A stretch of DNA of 64,000 nt, from the NCBI RefSeq assembly GCF_025628985.1, contig NZ_JAOTEM010000007.1, positions 1 to 64,000 on the forward strand. The letters run 5' to 3'. Positions 1 to 8,492 of this stretch are shown here, piece by piece. The first letter of the stretch is position 1, and each line of letters starts with the position of its first letter. A program made the translations under genes and the position numbers. The notes below the pieces were generated by a model. That model saw only the letters and a list, made by a program, of their open reading frames with translations, searched no databases and had not been told where the DNA came from. The stretch comes from Chryseobacterium edaphi. Its GTDB lineage: Bacteria > Bacteroidota > Bacteroidia > Flavobacteriales > Weeksellaceae.

Positions 1-100
1 ATGGTCTTCCTGTTGGGTCGGTTTCCTGTAGCATTCCGAAATCTACAGCCAAAATGTTGCGCTCAATACCCGAAGATTTGAACTTTGCTTTAAATGACAT
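1..100 (-). CDS. tssD: TssD (Hcp-type tube protein) of T6SSiii, 5' end only
   Basis: The first 33 codons of a leftward gene are present and the rest lies beyond the window edge. The peptide begins MSFKAKFK and contains the segment LQETDPTGRP, which matches the N-terminal pattern of Bacteroidota TssD (Hcp-like) proteins, which have a D-x-TGRP block at about residues 28-33. TssD hexamers stack into the inner tube of the T6SS and may carry effectors. The gene lies downstream of tssB and tssC, as is usual in T6SSiii loci. A terminator-like hairpin at about 300 separates it from tssC, so it may have its own promoter in the AT-rich 101-290 gap. The call rests on a short peptide plus strong context. 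Confidence 0.75.
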   Translation of the reverse strand, partial: MSFKAKFKSSGIERNILAVDFGMLQETDPTGRP

Positions 101-293
101 AATAATATATTTTAAGGTTAAATATCTAATAATACCAAAAATGGAAATATATCCTCCGAATATGCAATATACTTTTTACAATCACCAACAAGGGAATATA
201 TCTTCATCAAATGTATAAATTATTTTTAATATAAAAACAATTTTTTTATATTTTTTTTAATTATTATATTATGTTAAATGAAATAATTTAACA

Positions 294-321
294 TAAAAAT
301 ACAGGAATAGAAAATTCCTGT
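294..321 (-). terminator. Terminator after tssC
   Basis: A perfect 8-bp stem (ACAGGAAT/ATTCCTGT) with a 5-base loop lies at 301-321. On the minus strand it is followed by a T-rich run. It sits 24 bases after the tssC stop codon and would separate tssC from tssD. Confidence 0.7.
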
Positions 322-344
322 ATGTACATATAGATTCTAAAAAT

Positions 345-1709
345 CTATTTTTGCTCGTATTCTGTTTCCCATTCGTTACCGTCATCCCCTTTGTGACCAT
401 CCATTTTGATAAGGAAGTTTTTTGCAGGGAAATAAGGTTTCATATGAATATCCAAATGGATTCTGTCTTTCTGAATAGGATCCTGCTCAAATTTTCTGAT
501 TTCAAAATTTTCAATCAGTTTACCCGGACCTGTAATACCATCAAGGAAACGAACAATCTGGTTCATAATTTCTTTTCTTGTAACAGCTGTGAAGTTTTCA
601 AATGCTCTTCTGTTTAAGAAATCCATCAAAACTTTAGTTACATAATCAAAAACTCTAACTACAGAATAAGTTTGAAGACCTAAATTATCACCATTGAATA
701 AAGTTTTTCCAGAAAAAGCCATTACTTTTCCATACTCATTGACCATAGGAATCAATCCAAGATTTTCAAGATTTGCGATTTCGCTTTTCTTTAAATCGAA
801 TTTAACTCCGTCAACTTCATTGATTCCACCGAATTTTTTACCTGCAGTTACCTGAGACATCAATGTTTTATAAATTTTTCCTGCCAAAGCTGCGGAAGGT
901 GGTATATAAAGATCTTCTGTCTCATTGATGTCTTCAAATCTTCCTCTTCCTACCAACCAGTTACAAGTCATCAAAACATTGGCTCTGTAAACATCACCAC
1001 CCGTCAAATAAGCCTGGTCAAACATTTCCATAACATCATCCGGTTCGTCAAGATGTTCAAAATCTGTCACCAACATTACTTTGTTCTCATGAGCCAATTT
1101 TGCCCATTTTTCAACTACTTTATTTGATCCCAAATATCCCGGAATTACAAGAATTCCATAGTTGCTTTTAAGATCCAATCTGTCATAATTATCTGATAAT
1201 TCTGCATGAATTGTATCGATAAATCTTGTATTATCAAGATCTTTCAACTGCTCAAGATTGGCATTGACTACGGTAATATTCTTTACTTTCTCAGACTCTG
1301 TATTTTTATAAAACAAAGCTGCAGTTCTGTAGTTTGCTTCCAATTCTCTGGTAATATCCACAGCTTTCGAAAGGTTTTTAGAAAGTAAATCTTCAGAAGA
1401 TTTTCTCTGATCTTCACAGTTTGCCACCATATCAGTCAGAGATTCACTTTTGCTGATCACATTTGCCCAAAGTTCCAATGTTTTCTTCAAAGTCTCTCTT
1501 TCTTTTTCTTTTCCTAATTCTGTAAGGAAAATTTTTCTTCTCGCCTTTCTGTCGGGATTAATATTCTGAACCCCTTCAATTGAAGTTTCTAAAAGATCAA
1601 AACCGCCGTAACGAGCTAATTTATTAAGACTGCTGTCTAAGGATACTGTGCCTTTTTTCTGCTCCAATACCGGAGCTGCAGTTTGCAAAGATTCTTCTTG
1701 TTTTGCCAT
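345..1709 (-). CDS. tssC: TssC, large sheath subunit of T6SS
   Basis: This 454-residue cytoplasmic protein matches the TssC/VipB family in length and pattern. Visible features are an N-terminal segment that would bind TssB, a central region around the ILVIPGYLG block, and a C-terminal part with FLNRRAFENFT and KPYFPAKNF typical of the sheath core. TssC and TssB form the contractile sheath around the TssD tube. The gene follows tssB by 15 bases in the leftward operon and ends at a hairpin terminator. The start is the ATG that gives MAKQEES, with no competing upstream start in the short gap. The family call is secure, and the variant is the Bacteroidota T6SSiii type. Confidence 0.93.
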   Translation of the reverse strand: MAKQEESLQTAAPVLEQKKGTVSLDSSLNKLARYGGFDLLETSIEGVQNINPDRKARRKIFLTELGKEKERETLKKTLELWANVISKSESLTDMVANCEDQRKSSEDLLSKNLSKAVDITRELEANYRTAALFYKNTESEKVKNITVVNANLEQLKDLDNTRFIDTIHAELSDNYDRLDLKSNYGILVIPGYLGSNKVVEKWAKLAHENKVMLVTDFEHLDEPDDVMEMFDQAYLTGGDVYRANVLMTCNWLVGRGRFEDINETEDLYIPPSAALAGKIYKTLMSQVTAGKKFGGINEVDGVKFDLKKSEIANLENLGLIPMVNEYGKVMAFSGKTLFNGDNLGLQTYSVVRVFDYVTKVLMDFLNRRAFENFTAVTRKEIMNQIVRFLDGITGPGKLIENFEIRKFEQDPIQKDRIHLDIHMKPYFPAKNFLIKMDGHKGDDGNEWETEYEQK

Positions 1710-1724
1710 AATTTGTGTTTTGTT

Positions 1725-2186
1725 TTAGTTATTATTAATGGTATTGCTCTCCAATTCTTTGATTAATGATTGCAAAGTATCGAGTAATCCTTTTTTTGCA
1801 TCAGGATCTTCAATAGCAGCTTTCAGAATTTTGTTTGTTTTCAGTTGCTTGATGATTTTCTGGTACTGATCTTTCTCTGTTTCAAGACCGCTCAAAAATC
1901 CGCTTTGACCTGTAATTCCTTTTGTGCCAAAATCGCCAAGGTTTTTGAATTTAAGATTTTCCATTTTCACAGAACCTTCTGCGTCTTCAAAATCTACTTT
2001 GATCTCTGGTTTGAAATGTTCGAAAACTCTTTCAATGGTATTCAATCCTTCCACCAGTTCAGGTTTTACAGGATCGTCTGCTGTTAGTTTTTGTGCTAAA
2101 AGCGTTCTGTTTTGAGGGATTTCAAAAATCGCCTCACTCGCATCAAGTGGAACTTCATTTCCACCAATTCCTTTGTTTGATAACAT
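1725..2186 (-). CDS. tssB: TssB, small sheath subunit of T6SS
   Basis: This 153-residue protein has the TssB signature: a strand with VDFEDAEG at about residue 64, followed by the MENLKFKNLGDFG block, then a C-terminal helical region (from about residue 105) with LKTNKILKAAIEDP. TssB pairs with TssC to form the contractile sheath. It lies directly upstream of tssC, 15 bases apart, so the two are almost certainly co-translated. The gap to tssF upstream is about 70 bases, the longest spacer in this part of the operon, and may hold a secondary promoter or processing site, though I saw no convincing motif. Length and position match other T6SSiii loci. Confidence 0.92.
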   Translation of the reverse strand: MLSNKGIGGNEVPLDASEAIFEIPQNRTLLAQKLTADDPVKPELVEGLNTIERVFEHFKPEIKVDFEDAEGSVKMENLKFKNLGDFGTKGITGQSGFLSGLETEKDQYQKIIKQLKTNKILKAAIEDPDAKKGLLDTLQSLIKELESNTINNN

Positions 2187-2255
2187 AATGTTTTTTTTAA
2201 AGGGGTTAATAATTGTGTTTAGTTGTCAATATCATAAACTATTTTAAGTGATATT

Positions 2256-4082
2256 CTATTTTTCAAAAATCCTGTAAGGATAAATATTGGCTGATGATTT
2301 TTTGAGCTTAAGCAAAAAACTCTCGCACAAATATTCCCACTCAGACTCTTTTATTGTTTCTTTTATTTCGGGATTACGAATCAGAAAAATGTCTATCGTT
2401 CGACTGAAACCTCCCTTTAACGAAACTTCTTTCTTTGTTCCTTTAGAAACTTCAATATTTTTAATGGTATTTTTAAAATGATTTAAACCGAAAATCCTTA
2501 TATCAGCTACAGTTACAATTCTTCCTCTCGTCAGTAATGAATTTCTGTATTCTAAAATTTTGTCTTGTGGAGAAAGACTTTTTCTTCCTCCAGATGAAGG
2601 TTTTATCATCACTGCAGTTTTGTCCAAAATCACGACATCAGAACCTTCAACAATAAGAGTTGTGGCAGGTTTGATATCATTTCCTTCTTCCGCATGGGTA
2701 AGCCAGTAAGAAATATTACAAGCAATCTCAGAGTTTTGAGAATCTGAAGTAATGACTAAGTAAGGATTATTTGCCTGTGCAAAGCTTTTCTCTTTTGCCA
2801 ATTGATGCAATGCTGCAACATTCTGATTGATCTGTCGTAAGGTTTCTTTCGCACTATCTCCACCGATTCCCGAAAAAGCAGCAGTTTCGTCTTTTATTAA
2901 TTCCAAAAGATATTGTAGTAATTCCGAAGCGCCACGTTGGTCGAATCTGGAAACGCCTCCTTTTCTTAAAACTGCTGAAGTTCCGTTGCTTTCGGCAGTA
3001 TAATTTTTTAGGTCAAACCTTCTTCCGCTATCATCTGCAACATAATCAAGATCTAAAAAAAAATCATCTGACTGTATCGGAATAATGTTTAATCTTCCGG
3101 TAACTCTGTGATAAGACGTTACATTATATACATTTACAACCGGAATACAATTTAATGTTACACTCACATTTTCCAAGACTTCATTAACTACTGCTTCCGA
3201 AAATTTAAATTTCAGCCAAATAATATTATCTTCTTCTGCAAGTCTGTTTCCTTTAAAATATTTCTCAAAAAGCTCATCCTCTTGAGGTTTCTCGCTATGC
3301 AAGATTTTTTCTTGTATGGTGAAAAAATTAGAAAAATAATATTCATTCACATCTGTATAGATATGTTCCAGATCCGAATAATTTTTTGTAATAATATTGT
3401 CAAGATTTATATGTCCTTGATCTACATTATATCCTTCATTTAAAGAAAGTTCTTTCTCTCCGAAATAAATTTTTGCCTGTTTCAAATAATAAAAAAACAA
3501 CTCTTTCTGATAATTGTTATTGATATCAATATACAGCATCAGATTTTCAAGATCAATTTTGTTGGGACAACGTATTCCTATCCACATTTCTCCGGACGGA
3601 ATATGCTGTTCACCTTTTGACAGTGTATCTGTGAAAAAAAAGCTTTCAACATGATTCAGAGTATTTCCGTAAACGATATATTCTACTTTTGCTGTGGTCA
3701 ATTTAGCTTCAATTGTCGGACAAAAGAAAATATCTTTACTTCCACTTTCAGCAGGATTGAAAACATTATGAATTCTTTTGCTCGTCTTAAAATGATTTTT
3801 TAATGAAATTTTTGACTGATTTTCTAAAGGAAAAACCTGAAGCAAAGACCTTGAAGGAATCACACCGGAAACTTCTTCCGGAAACATAATTTCAAGAATT
3901 CTCTCAATAATACGTGATCTTGAACTTTCAAGTTCGAATCCCAACTTCTCCAACTCCGACGCAGTTGCCGACAAAAGTAAGCTCACTACAGGATCGAAGG
4001 ACGTTTCAGCTTCCAGCTCATTGTATCCCCAAAGTCTGGCTGCCCGTCGTAATATTCTGTCTTTTATTCTTTCCTGATTCAT
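2256..4082 (-). CDS. tssF: TssF, T6SS baseplate protein
   Basis: This 608-residue protein begins MNQERIKDRILRRAARLWG and carries the early block FDPVVSLLLSA, followed by SRIIERILEIMFPE, both typical of the TssF N-terminus in T6SSiii systems. TssF and TssG form the baseplate wedge with TssE and TssK, on which sheath and tube assemble. The protein has no signal peptide or membrane segment. It starts 20 bases after the tssE stop in the same leftward operon. Length fits the family (about 580-630 residues). I see no frameshift or missing block. Confidence 0.9.
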   Translation of the reverse strand: MNQERIKDRILRRAARLWGYNELEAETSFDPVVSLLLSATASELEKLGFELESSRSRIIERILEIMFPEEVSGVIPSRSLLQVFPLENQSKISLKNHFKTSKRIHNVFNPAESGSKDIFFCPTIEAKLTTAKVEYIVYGNTLNHVESFFFTDTLSKGEQHIPSGEMWIGIRCPNKIDLENLMLYIDINNNYQKELFFYYLKQAKIYFGEKELSLNEGYNVDQGHINLDNIITKNYSDLEHIYTDVNEYYFSNFFTIQEKILHSEKPQEDELFEKYFKGNRLAEEDNIIWLKFKFSEAVVNEVLENVSVTLNCIPVVNVYNVTSYHRVTGRLNIIPIQSDDFFLDLDYVADDSGRRFDLKNYTAESNGTSAVLRKGGVSRFDQRGASELLQYLLELIKDETAAFSGIGGDSAKETLRQINQNVAALHQLAKEKSFAQANNPYLVITSDSQNSEIACNISYWLTHAEEGNDIKPATTLIVEGSDVVILDKTAVMIKPSSGGRKSLSPQDKILEYRNSLLTRGRIVTVADIRIFGLNHFKNTIKNIEVSKGTKKEVSLKGGFSRTIDIFLIRNPEIKETIKESEWEYLCESFLLKLKKSSANIYPYRIFEK

Positions 4083-4102
4083 TTGTTAATCTGGTGTTTA
4101 TA

Positions 4103-4531
4103 CTAATATGAAAGCGGTCCTACAAAAAAAGAGTTTTGAAAAAGAAAAGGTCTGTTGGTTTCCAAAACCTGCCCTTTTACCGAAATAACTACGCGTTTTT
4201 TCATTCTGCTTTTCCCACTACTTCCGAGATTATGATCTCTCACAGAAACTTCTACATCTTCCAGAAGAAGTCTTTTTTCATGCAATACAATAGATTTTTT
4301 CATTGAACCTGCAATAAATTCTTTCAATGTATTGTCACTTTTCAGCAGATCAAAATCCATCTCCCAAATCTCTGTTCCGAACGTTTCATCGAACTTGCAT
4401 TCTCCCAAAGCAGTTGTCGAGATGAGAAAAATCTGTTGACTTATAGAATTGTCAATAGATATTTTCTCGGCATCTTTTTTATTGACGATCATTCCAAAAT
4501 CTATCGGTATTTTATAATAAATTCCTCTCAT
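4103..4531 (-). CDS. tssE: TssE, gp25-like T6SS baseplate protein
   Basis: This 142-residue protein fits the gp25/TssE lysozyme-like baseplate family. A block around residues 30-60 (SISQQIFLISTTALGECKFDETFGTEIWEMDFD) carries the conserved G-E--F-p-FGt pattern, and the C-terminal strands carry the LEDVEVSVRDHN region. TssE joins the wedge and initiates sheath polymerisation. It lies 5 bases after an unrecognised gene and 20 bases before tssF. Note that the family's usual lysozyme activity is lost in TssE, so the role is structural. Confidence 0.88.
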   Translation of the reverse strand: MRGIYYKIPIDFGMIVNKKDAEKISIDNSISQQIFLISTTALGECKFDETFGTEIWEMDFDLLKSDNTLKEFIAGSMKKSIVLHEKRLLLEDVEVSVRDHNLGSSGKSRMKKRVVISVKGQVLETNRPFLFQNSFFVGPLSY

Positions 4532-4536
4532 TTCTT

Positions 4537-5229
4537 TTAAAAATAAATTGTTCTCCTAATGTTTCCTTTGTCATCATATTCGAAGTTTTTAGAAACTTTA
4601 CTTCTTCTGATGATTTGCATCTCTACTTTTGGAGTCAGCTTTAAAAATTTTTCTCGATATAAAATATCTCCTACAAAACTTTTCCCGTCATGATCATCAA
4701 CAATAATAAAGTACTGTGAAATATCATTGGGTTTTGTAAAATCATTAATATCTCCTGCGTAAATCAATATATTCTGTTTATCTCCTGACAACCGATAGGT
4801 CAACTTTTCCTGCGACAAACTCCGGTAACGAGAAATGTCAAATTTTTCAATAGTTTCACTAAGCGGCTCGTAAGCTATATTTTCATATAAAAAAGAAGTT
4901 TTATCAAATTTTTTAATTCCTAAAAATGACAGAAAACTTTTCTTCGTAGTCGTTTTTACAAAGTTCAATGTGTCACGAGTAACCTGATAAGCTTCTGTTT
5001 CATTGGTTTTATCATCAGTAACTATCAACTTATATGTTGGAACTTCCACTTGGCGATTGTTGATCTTCAGAAAAACTTTTCCTACTTCCTGATCAGAAAT
5101 TATAATAGATATAGTATGTTTATGCAACGCAGAGTCAGTACGCGTTACAATAATCTCTTCCTTATCTGAAGAAAAAGATTTACCATTATTAATTCCTAGA
5201 TTAAGATTAAGTTCCGGAAGCGGGCTCAT
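4537..5229 (-). CDS. Unrecognised cytoplasmic protein in the T6SS operon
   Basis: I do not recognise this 230-residue protein. It has no signal peptide and no membrane segment. It appears beta-rich, with strand-like stretches such as TISIIISDQEVGKVFLKI at about residues 38-55 and QYFIIVDDHDGKSFVGD, and a basic C-terminus ending RRTIYF. Its first 23 bases overlap the end of the upstream exported protein gene, and it ends 5 bases before tssE, so it is translated as part of the T6SS operon. It could be a T6SSiii-specific structural part, an adaptor or a cargo protein. The overlap with a signal-peptide partner resembles an effector-immunity pair, though the order and the core-operon position argue equally for an accessory component. 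Confidence 0.8.
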   Translation of the reverse strand: MSPLPELNLNLGINNGKSFSSDKEEIIVTRTDSALHKHTISIIISDQEVGKVFLKINNRQVEVPTYKLIVTDDKTNETEAYQVTRDTLNFVKTTTKKSFLSFLGIKKFDKTSFLYENIAYEPLSETIEKFDISRYRSLSQEKLTYRLSGDKQNILIYAGDINDFTKPNDISQYFIIVDDHDGKSFVGDILYREKFLKLTPKVEMQIIRRSKVSKNFEYDDKGNIRRTIYF

Positions 5230-5794
5230 TTTTCTTTTTTTTGATTTTTACTTCTTCTGTTTTTTTAATTTTATAAGCAGACAGGCAATCCAATTGATTA
5301 TCAATATCAATATTCTGCACTTCGCTTACATATAGTTCGTAATTTTTCTCATAAGTATATAATTTGATCATATCAATATCGTTTAGCCTGAGTTTTTGAA
5401 ACTCTTTTTTACTAAGTTGCTTGGCAAAAAAACCATCACAATTGAGTGCAAATCCGTTTTTATAGGTTACCACTTCACCTGTTTTAAAAAAAACATCTAA
5501 AATCTTATCTTTCTTCACGCATACATTTTTGTCTAAAATCTGTATGTACATGAATATTTTATTTTTTCTTTTACCTAACTGGAGGGTCGCATATACATAA
5601 TTGCTATTATTTACCCTTAAATGCAGAGGCGTTGTACTTGCAAATGCTTTTTTGCTGAGCTTTTGTTTGGTCTGCACAATTCCACAATCGAAACTTGCAA
5701 ATGATAAACTGTCGGAAACATTTTGATCCTGAGCTTTTGTCGAGCTTATTCCGAAAAGAAAAATTAAAATAAAGAATATATAGCCTGTTCTCAT
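5207..5794 (-). CDS. Unrecognised exported protein in the T6SS operon
   Basis: This 195-residue protein starts MRTGYIFFILIFLFGISSTKAQ, a clear Sec signal peptide with a cut after the A-Q junction typical of Bacteroidota. The mature part has three cysteines in VCVKK, LNCDG and LDCLS contexts and a very basic tail (EEVKIKKKKNEP). It should act in the periplasm or at the inner face of the outer membrane. It sits between tssO and the overlapping unrecognised gene, so it is expressed with the envelope and baseplate genes. I do not know its family. Options are a periplasmic helper of the TssN/O/P/Q complex or an immunity protein for its neighbour. Confidence 0.8.
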   Translation of the reverse strand: MRTGYIFFILIFLFGISSTKAQDQNVSDSLSFASFDCGIVQTKQKLSKKAFASTTPLHLRVNNSNYVYATLQLGKRKNKIFMYIQILDKNVCVKKDKILDVFFKTGEVVTYKNGFALNCDGFFAKQLSKKEFQKLRLNDIDMIKLYTYEKNYELYVSEVQNIDIDNQLDCLSAYKIKKTEEVKIKKKKNEPASGT

Positions 5795-5803
5795 TCTTAT
5801 AAA

Positions 5804-6316
5804 TTATTGAGCCTGATACAATTGACGGCAAACATCAAGATCTGTTCTCATTTTATCATACTCCGTTTTCAATGTTTTATTGATCGTGCTCAAACTATCC
5901 ATTGTTGCCTGATTTCCTGATAATTGTTTGATCTGTTTTTTAGAATCAATAAGATCTTTAAAAGTAAGAATGGTATTATTATACATTACTTTATTCTTCA
6001 AAGTGTCTTTAGGAAGCTGTTTGTACATGTCTGCAAGGATTGACAGAGATAATTTTTCGTTAAAGAAATCATTTTGTCCGGGAACACCTATTGAATCTAC
6101 AGCAGCTTTTACTTTTTCCAATTGAAACGAAAACTCATCCTGCTTTTCCATTTCTTTTTTCATTCTGGCGTTTTCTGTTTTCAATAAACTGTTTTCTTTA
6201 AAAGGAAAATATGCGTTGAAAAAGACTGCAATAAGTAAAACGATTACCGTGATTACAAAGAATAAAATGAAAAATGAAAAGGCTCTCGAACGTTCTTTTT
6301 TATTAAGGACTTCCAT
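5804..6316 (-). CDS. tssO: TssO, single-pass T6SSiii envelope protein
   Basis: The 170-residue protein has a short basic cytoplasmic N-terminus, one membrane helix at about residues 13-36 (FSFFILFFVITVIVLLIAV), and a long periplasmic part predicted to be coiled coil (heptad-like LLKTENARMKKEMEKQ and later LKTEYDKMRTDL). This layout and its place between tssK and the middle of the operon match TssO, a bitopic inner-membrane part of the Bacteroidota TssNQOPR envelope complex that replaces TssJLM. The name rests on topology, size and synteny, not on a motif search. Confidence 0.78.
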   Translation of the reverse strand: MEVLNKKERSRAFSFFILFFVITVIVLLIAVFFNAYFPFKENSLLKTENARMKKEMEKQDEFSFQLEKVKAAVDSIGVPGQNDFFNEKLSLSILADMYKQLPKDTLKNKVMYNNTILTFKDLIDSKKQIKQLSGNQATMDSLSTINKTLKTEYDKMRTDLDVCRQLYQAQ

Positions 6317-6350
6317 ATAAATGAATGATATTTGTGTTTTTAATTAATAT

Positions 6351-7511
6351 TTAATCTGCTAAAAAAGTTCTGCTTCGTTTCGCATGAATTACAGAATCTC
6401 TGTCATCAGTATTTTCAGAAACGAAAATGCTTCCGTCACGTTTTTTACCAATGTAATCAAGCCTGTTAAGCACTGAATATAAATCTTCTAAAGTCTTCAT
6501 AAAAGTTTTCACTTTGGCAATCGTCACATCCATATGATTATGATTATAATCTGAATTGATGACATCTGAGAAAATAGTTTCAAAATGTCCCTGACTTACA
6601 TTACACCATTCAGCAAAATAATTAAGCAACTCTTCTTTACCTGCTCCCGATCTTGCATCAATAAAATTTTTCAGAACTCTTGCTAATGCAACCACAGATA
6701 AAAGCATATTTGCCGGTGAAGTTTGAGGAGAAAGCCATCTGAATCTGTTGATTTCATGACCGAGATAATTCAGAGTTTTATCTGACATCAATCCCATCAT
6801 CAGTGCTAAAGAATTATTCTGTTTTTTTACATGAATTTTTTGTTCGATCTGGACAGAATACAACTCAATCTGACCATAGAAACGATCAATTTCAACATAT
6901 AAATCCTGCAATTTTTTATAACTTGAAACACTCACACATGGTGGAATGTAGTTCTCATCAATCTTTGATTCTCCTGCATTGACCAAAATTTTACCAATTG
7001 TTAAGTAACTTGTTCCAAAGCCTAATGTATTTTTCAGCTCGTTTTCGGGAACAAGATTTAATGAATATTCAGGTTGTGTGTAAGGATATCTTGGCGGATT
7101 TTCTTCAGGATCTGGTTCTCCATAAGGCGTTCTTTTGAAATGATTGACAGAAAGACAAGCCATTAAAACTACACTTTCGTCATTTTTTATCTCGAATGCC
7201 GCTTCAGGATATGGAATTGAGAGATTTATTGCTTCGGAAGTTCCAGTACCAATGTCTATTCTTGCTCCGCTCGGAGTAATTGCGTGACATTCTTCTACTT
7301 TTATCCTTAATAATTTATGATTATCGATGATGAGGCTCAATTTTATGGAATCATTCACAGGCAATAATCCATAATTGATCATAGAAGTATGAATACCTAC
7401 AGCATCCCTTATCGAATCGCTCACGAAATTCTGAACATCAGCAAAGTGGTTTTTATTTATTTTCATCCCGTCGATCCAGTTTACGGGAAAATGATTTAGT
7501 TTCTCTATCAT
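6351..7511 (-). CDS. tssK: TssK, T6SS baseplate-membrane adaptor
   Basis: The 386-residue protein begins with a block typical of TssK: LNHFPVNWIDGMKINKNHFADVQNF (residues 5-29), the region that makes the N-terminal shell domain contacting the baseplate. Family members in Proteobacteria are usually about 440-450 residues, so this is a shorter, T6SSiii-type version. The C-terminal half (SLALMMGLMSDKTLNYL and later helices) would form the stalk and the head that binds the envelope complex. The gene is 9 bases after tssN and 34 bases before tssO. TssK is cytoplasmic and trimeric in the family. Confidence 0.88.
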   Translation of the reverse strand: MIEKLNHFPVNWIDGMKINKNHFADVQNFVSDSIRDAVGIHTSMINYGLLPVNDSIKLSLIIDNHKLLRIKVEECHAITPSGARIDIGTGTSEAINLSIPYPEAAFEIKNDESVVLMACLSVNHFKRTPYGEPDPEENPPRYPYTQPEYSLNLVPENELKNTLGFGTSYLTIGKILVNAGESKIDENYIPPCVSVSSYKKLQDLYVEIDRFYGQIELYSVQIEQKIHVKKQNNSLALMMGLMSDKTLNYLGHEINRFRWLSPQTSPANMLLSVVALARVLKNFIDARSGAGKEELLNYFAEWCNVSQGHFETIFSDVINSDYNHNHMDVTIAKVKTFMKTLEDLYSVLNRLDYIGKKRDGSIFVSENTDDRDSVIHAKRSRTFLAD

Positions 7512-7520
7512 GGTGTCTTT

Positions 7521-8492
7521 TTATTCGCTTAAAACTCTTTCGTTGTCTTTTTCTTTATTATATTCAAAATCAGGAACTTCACTTTCCGATCTCCCTTCCG
7601 GAAGTGCCAAATCATTGGTTCTCATACAGAAAATCACGCTGTTTTCTTCAATTCCGTTCATGTAAAGTGTGAGATCGGGATCAATATATTTGGTTGATTC
7701 ATACCATTTTGGCTGTAAAAAGAAAACCCAGCTGTATAGTCCGTTTGGTCCTTCGATTTCTATCTGATCTTCAGTATGTCTTTCATTATAATCTACTACA
7801 AAATTGTAAAACAGTCTTCCAAAATCTACTCTGGTTGGTCCTTTTGCACGGTAAACGCTATATTTTTTGGCATGTCGATCTTTATCCATCAGAAAAGTAA
7901 AAACCACAAGATCCCTCATTTCTTCATCGCTCACTCCTGCAAGTTCTTTATAGTTCTCAGGAAACTGCCATGTTTTATATATCCTTGGTGGGATTGCCAT
8001 AGCTTTGTTAAATGTATCATTCAGAAAAGTCGGAATAAAGAAAACAAGGTAATGTCCCAACATCAAAAAAGTAAAATCAACTCCATTTAAAAATGTAAAA
8101 ATCAGAACAAAAGGAATCGCTGAATACATTATGGTAACCAAAGCAAACAAATATTCATTCCCTACTTTTTTTGTTCCGAATTTCTTAAAATAAGTTCTGT
8201 ACATCGAGCAATGAATGATTCCGATTACTAGTGAACAGAATTGATAGAAAATGAATTCGTACAAATTGTTATCTAAAAACAATTTATTATATCCCAAAAA
8301 TGCAATGATCGAATAAATAAACACAATGGAAAACAGGTAAGTGTAAAATCTTCCTCTGTATTTTTGTTTAAACTCAGGAACTCTCTGTGAAAAGACCATC
8401 GTCAGAATGATGCTGAATGCCAGCAAAATAAGAAGTGCAGCCAGAATTTTAGGCTCTAATAAATGAATAAAATATTTTTTCAATTGCATCAT
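7521..8492 (-). CDS. tssN: TssN, polytopic T6SSiii membrane protein
   Basis: The 323-residue protein has five likely membrane helices in its first half, at about residues 14-35, 47-66, 79-97, 112-133 and 139-158. A soluble C-terminal domain follows, with YKTWQFPENYKEL, FTFLMDKD and the acidic tail. This layout matches TssN, the inner-membrane core of the Bacteroidota T6SSiii envelope complex. It overlaps the end of tssG by 4 bases (translational coupling) and is followed 9 bases later by tssK, its probable baseplate contact. Recognition is from topology and operon position plus general resemblance. Confidence 0.82.
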   Translation of the reverse strand: MMQLKKYFIHLLEPKILAALLILLAFSIILTMVFSQRVPEFKQKYRGRFYTYLFSIVFIYSIIAFLGYNKLFLDNNLYEFIFYQFCSLVIGIIHCSMYRTYFKKFGTKKVGNEYLFALVTIMYSAIPFVLIFTFLNGVDFTFLMLGHYLVFFIPTFLNDTFNKAMAIPPRIYKTWQFPENYKELAGVSDEEMRDLVVFTFLMDKDRHAKKYSVYRAKGPTRVDFGRLFYNFVVDYNERHTEDQIEIEGPNGLYSWVFFLQPKWYESTKYIDPDLTLYMNGIEENSVIFCMRTNDLALPEGRSESEVPDFEYNKEKDNERVLSE

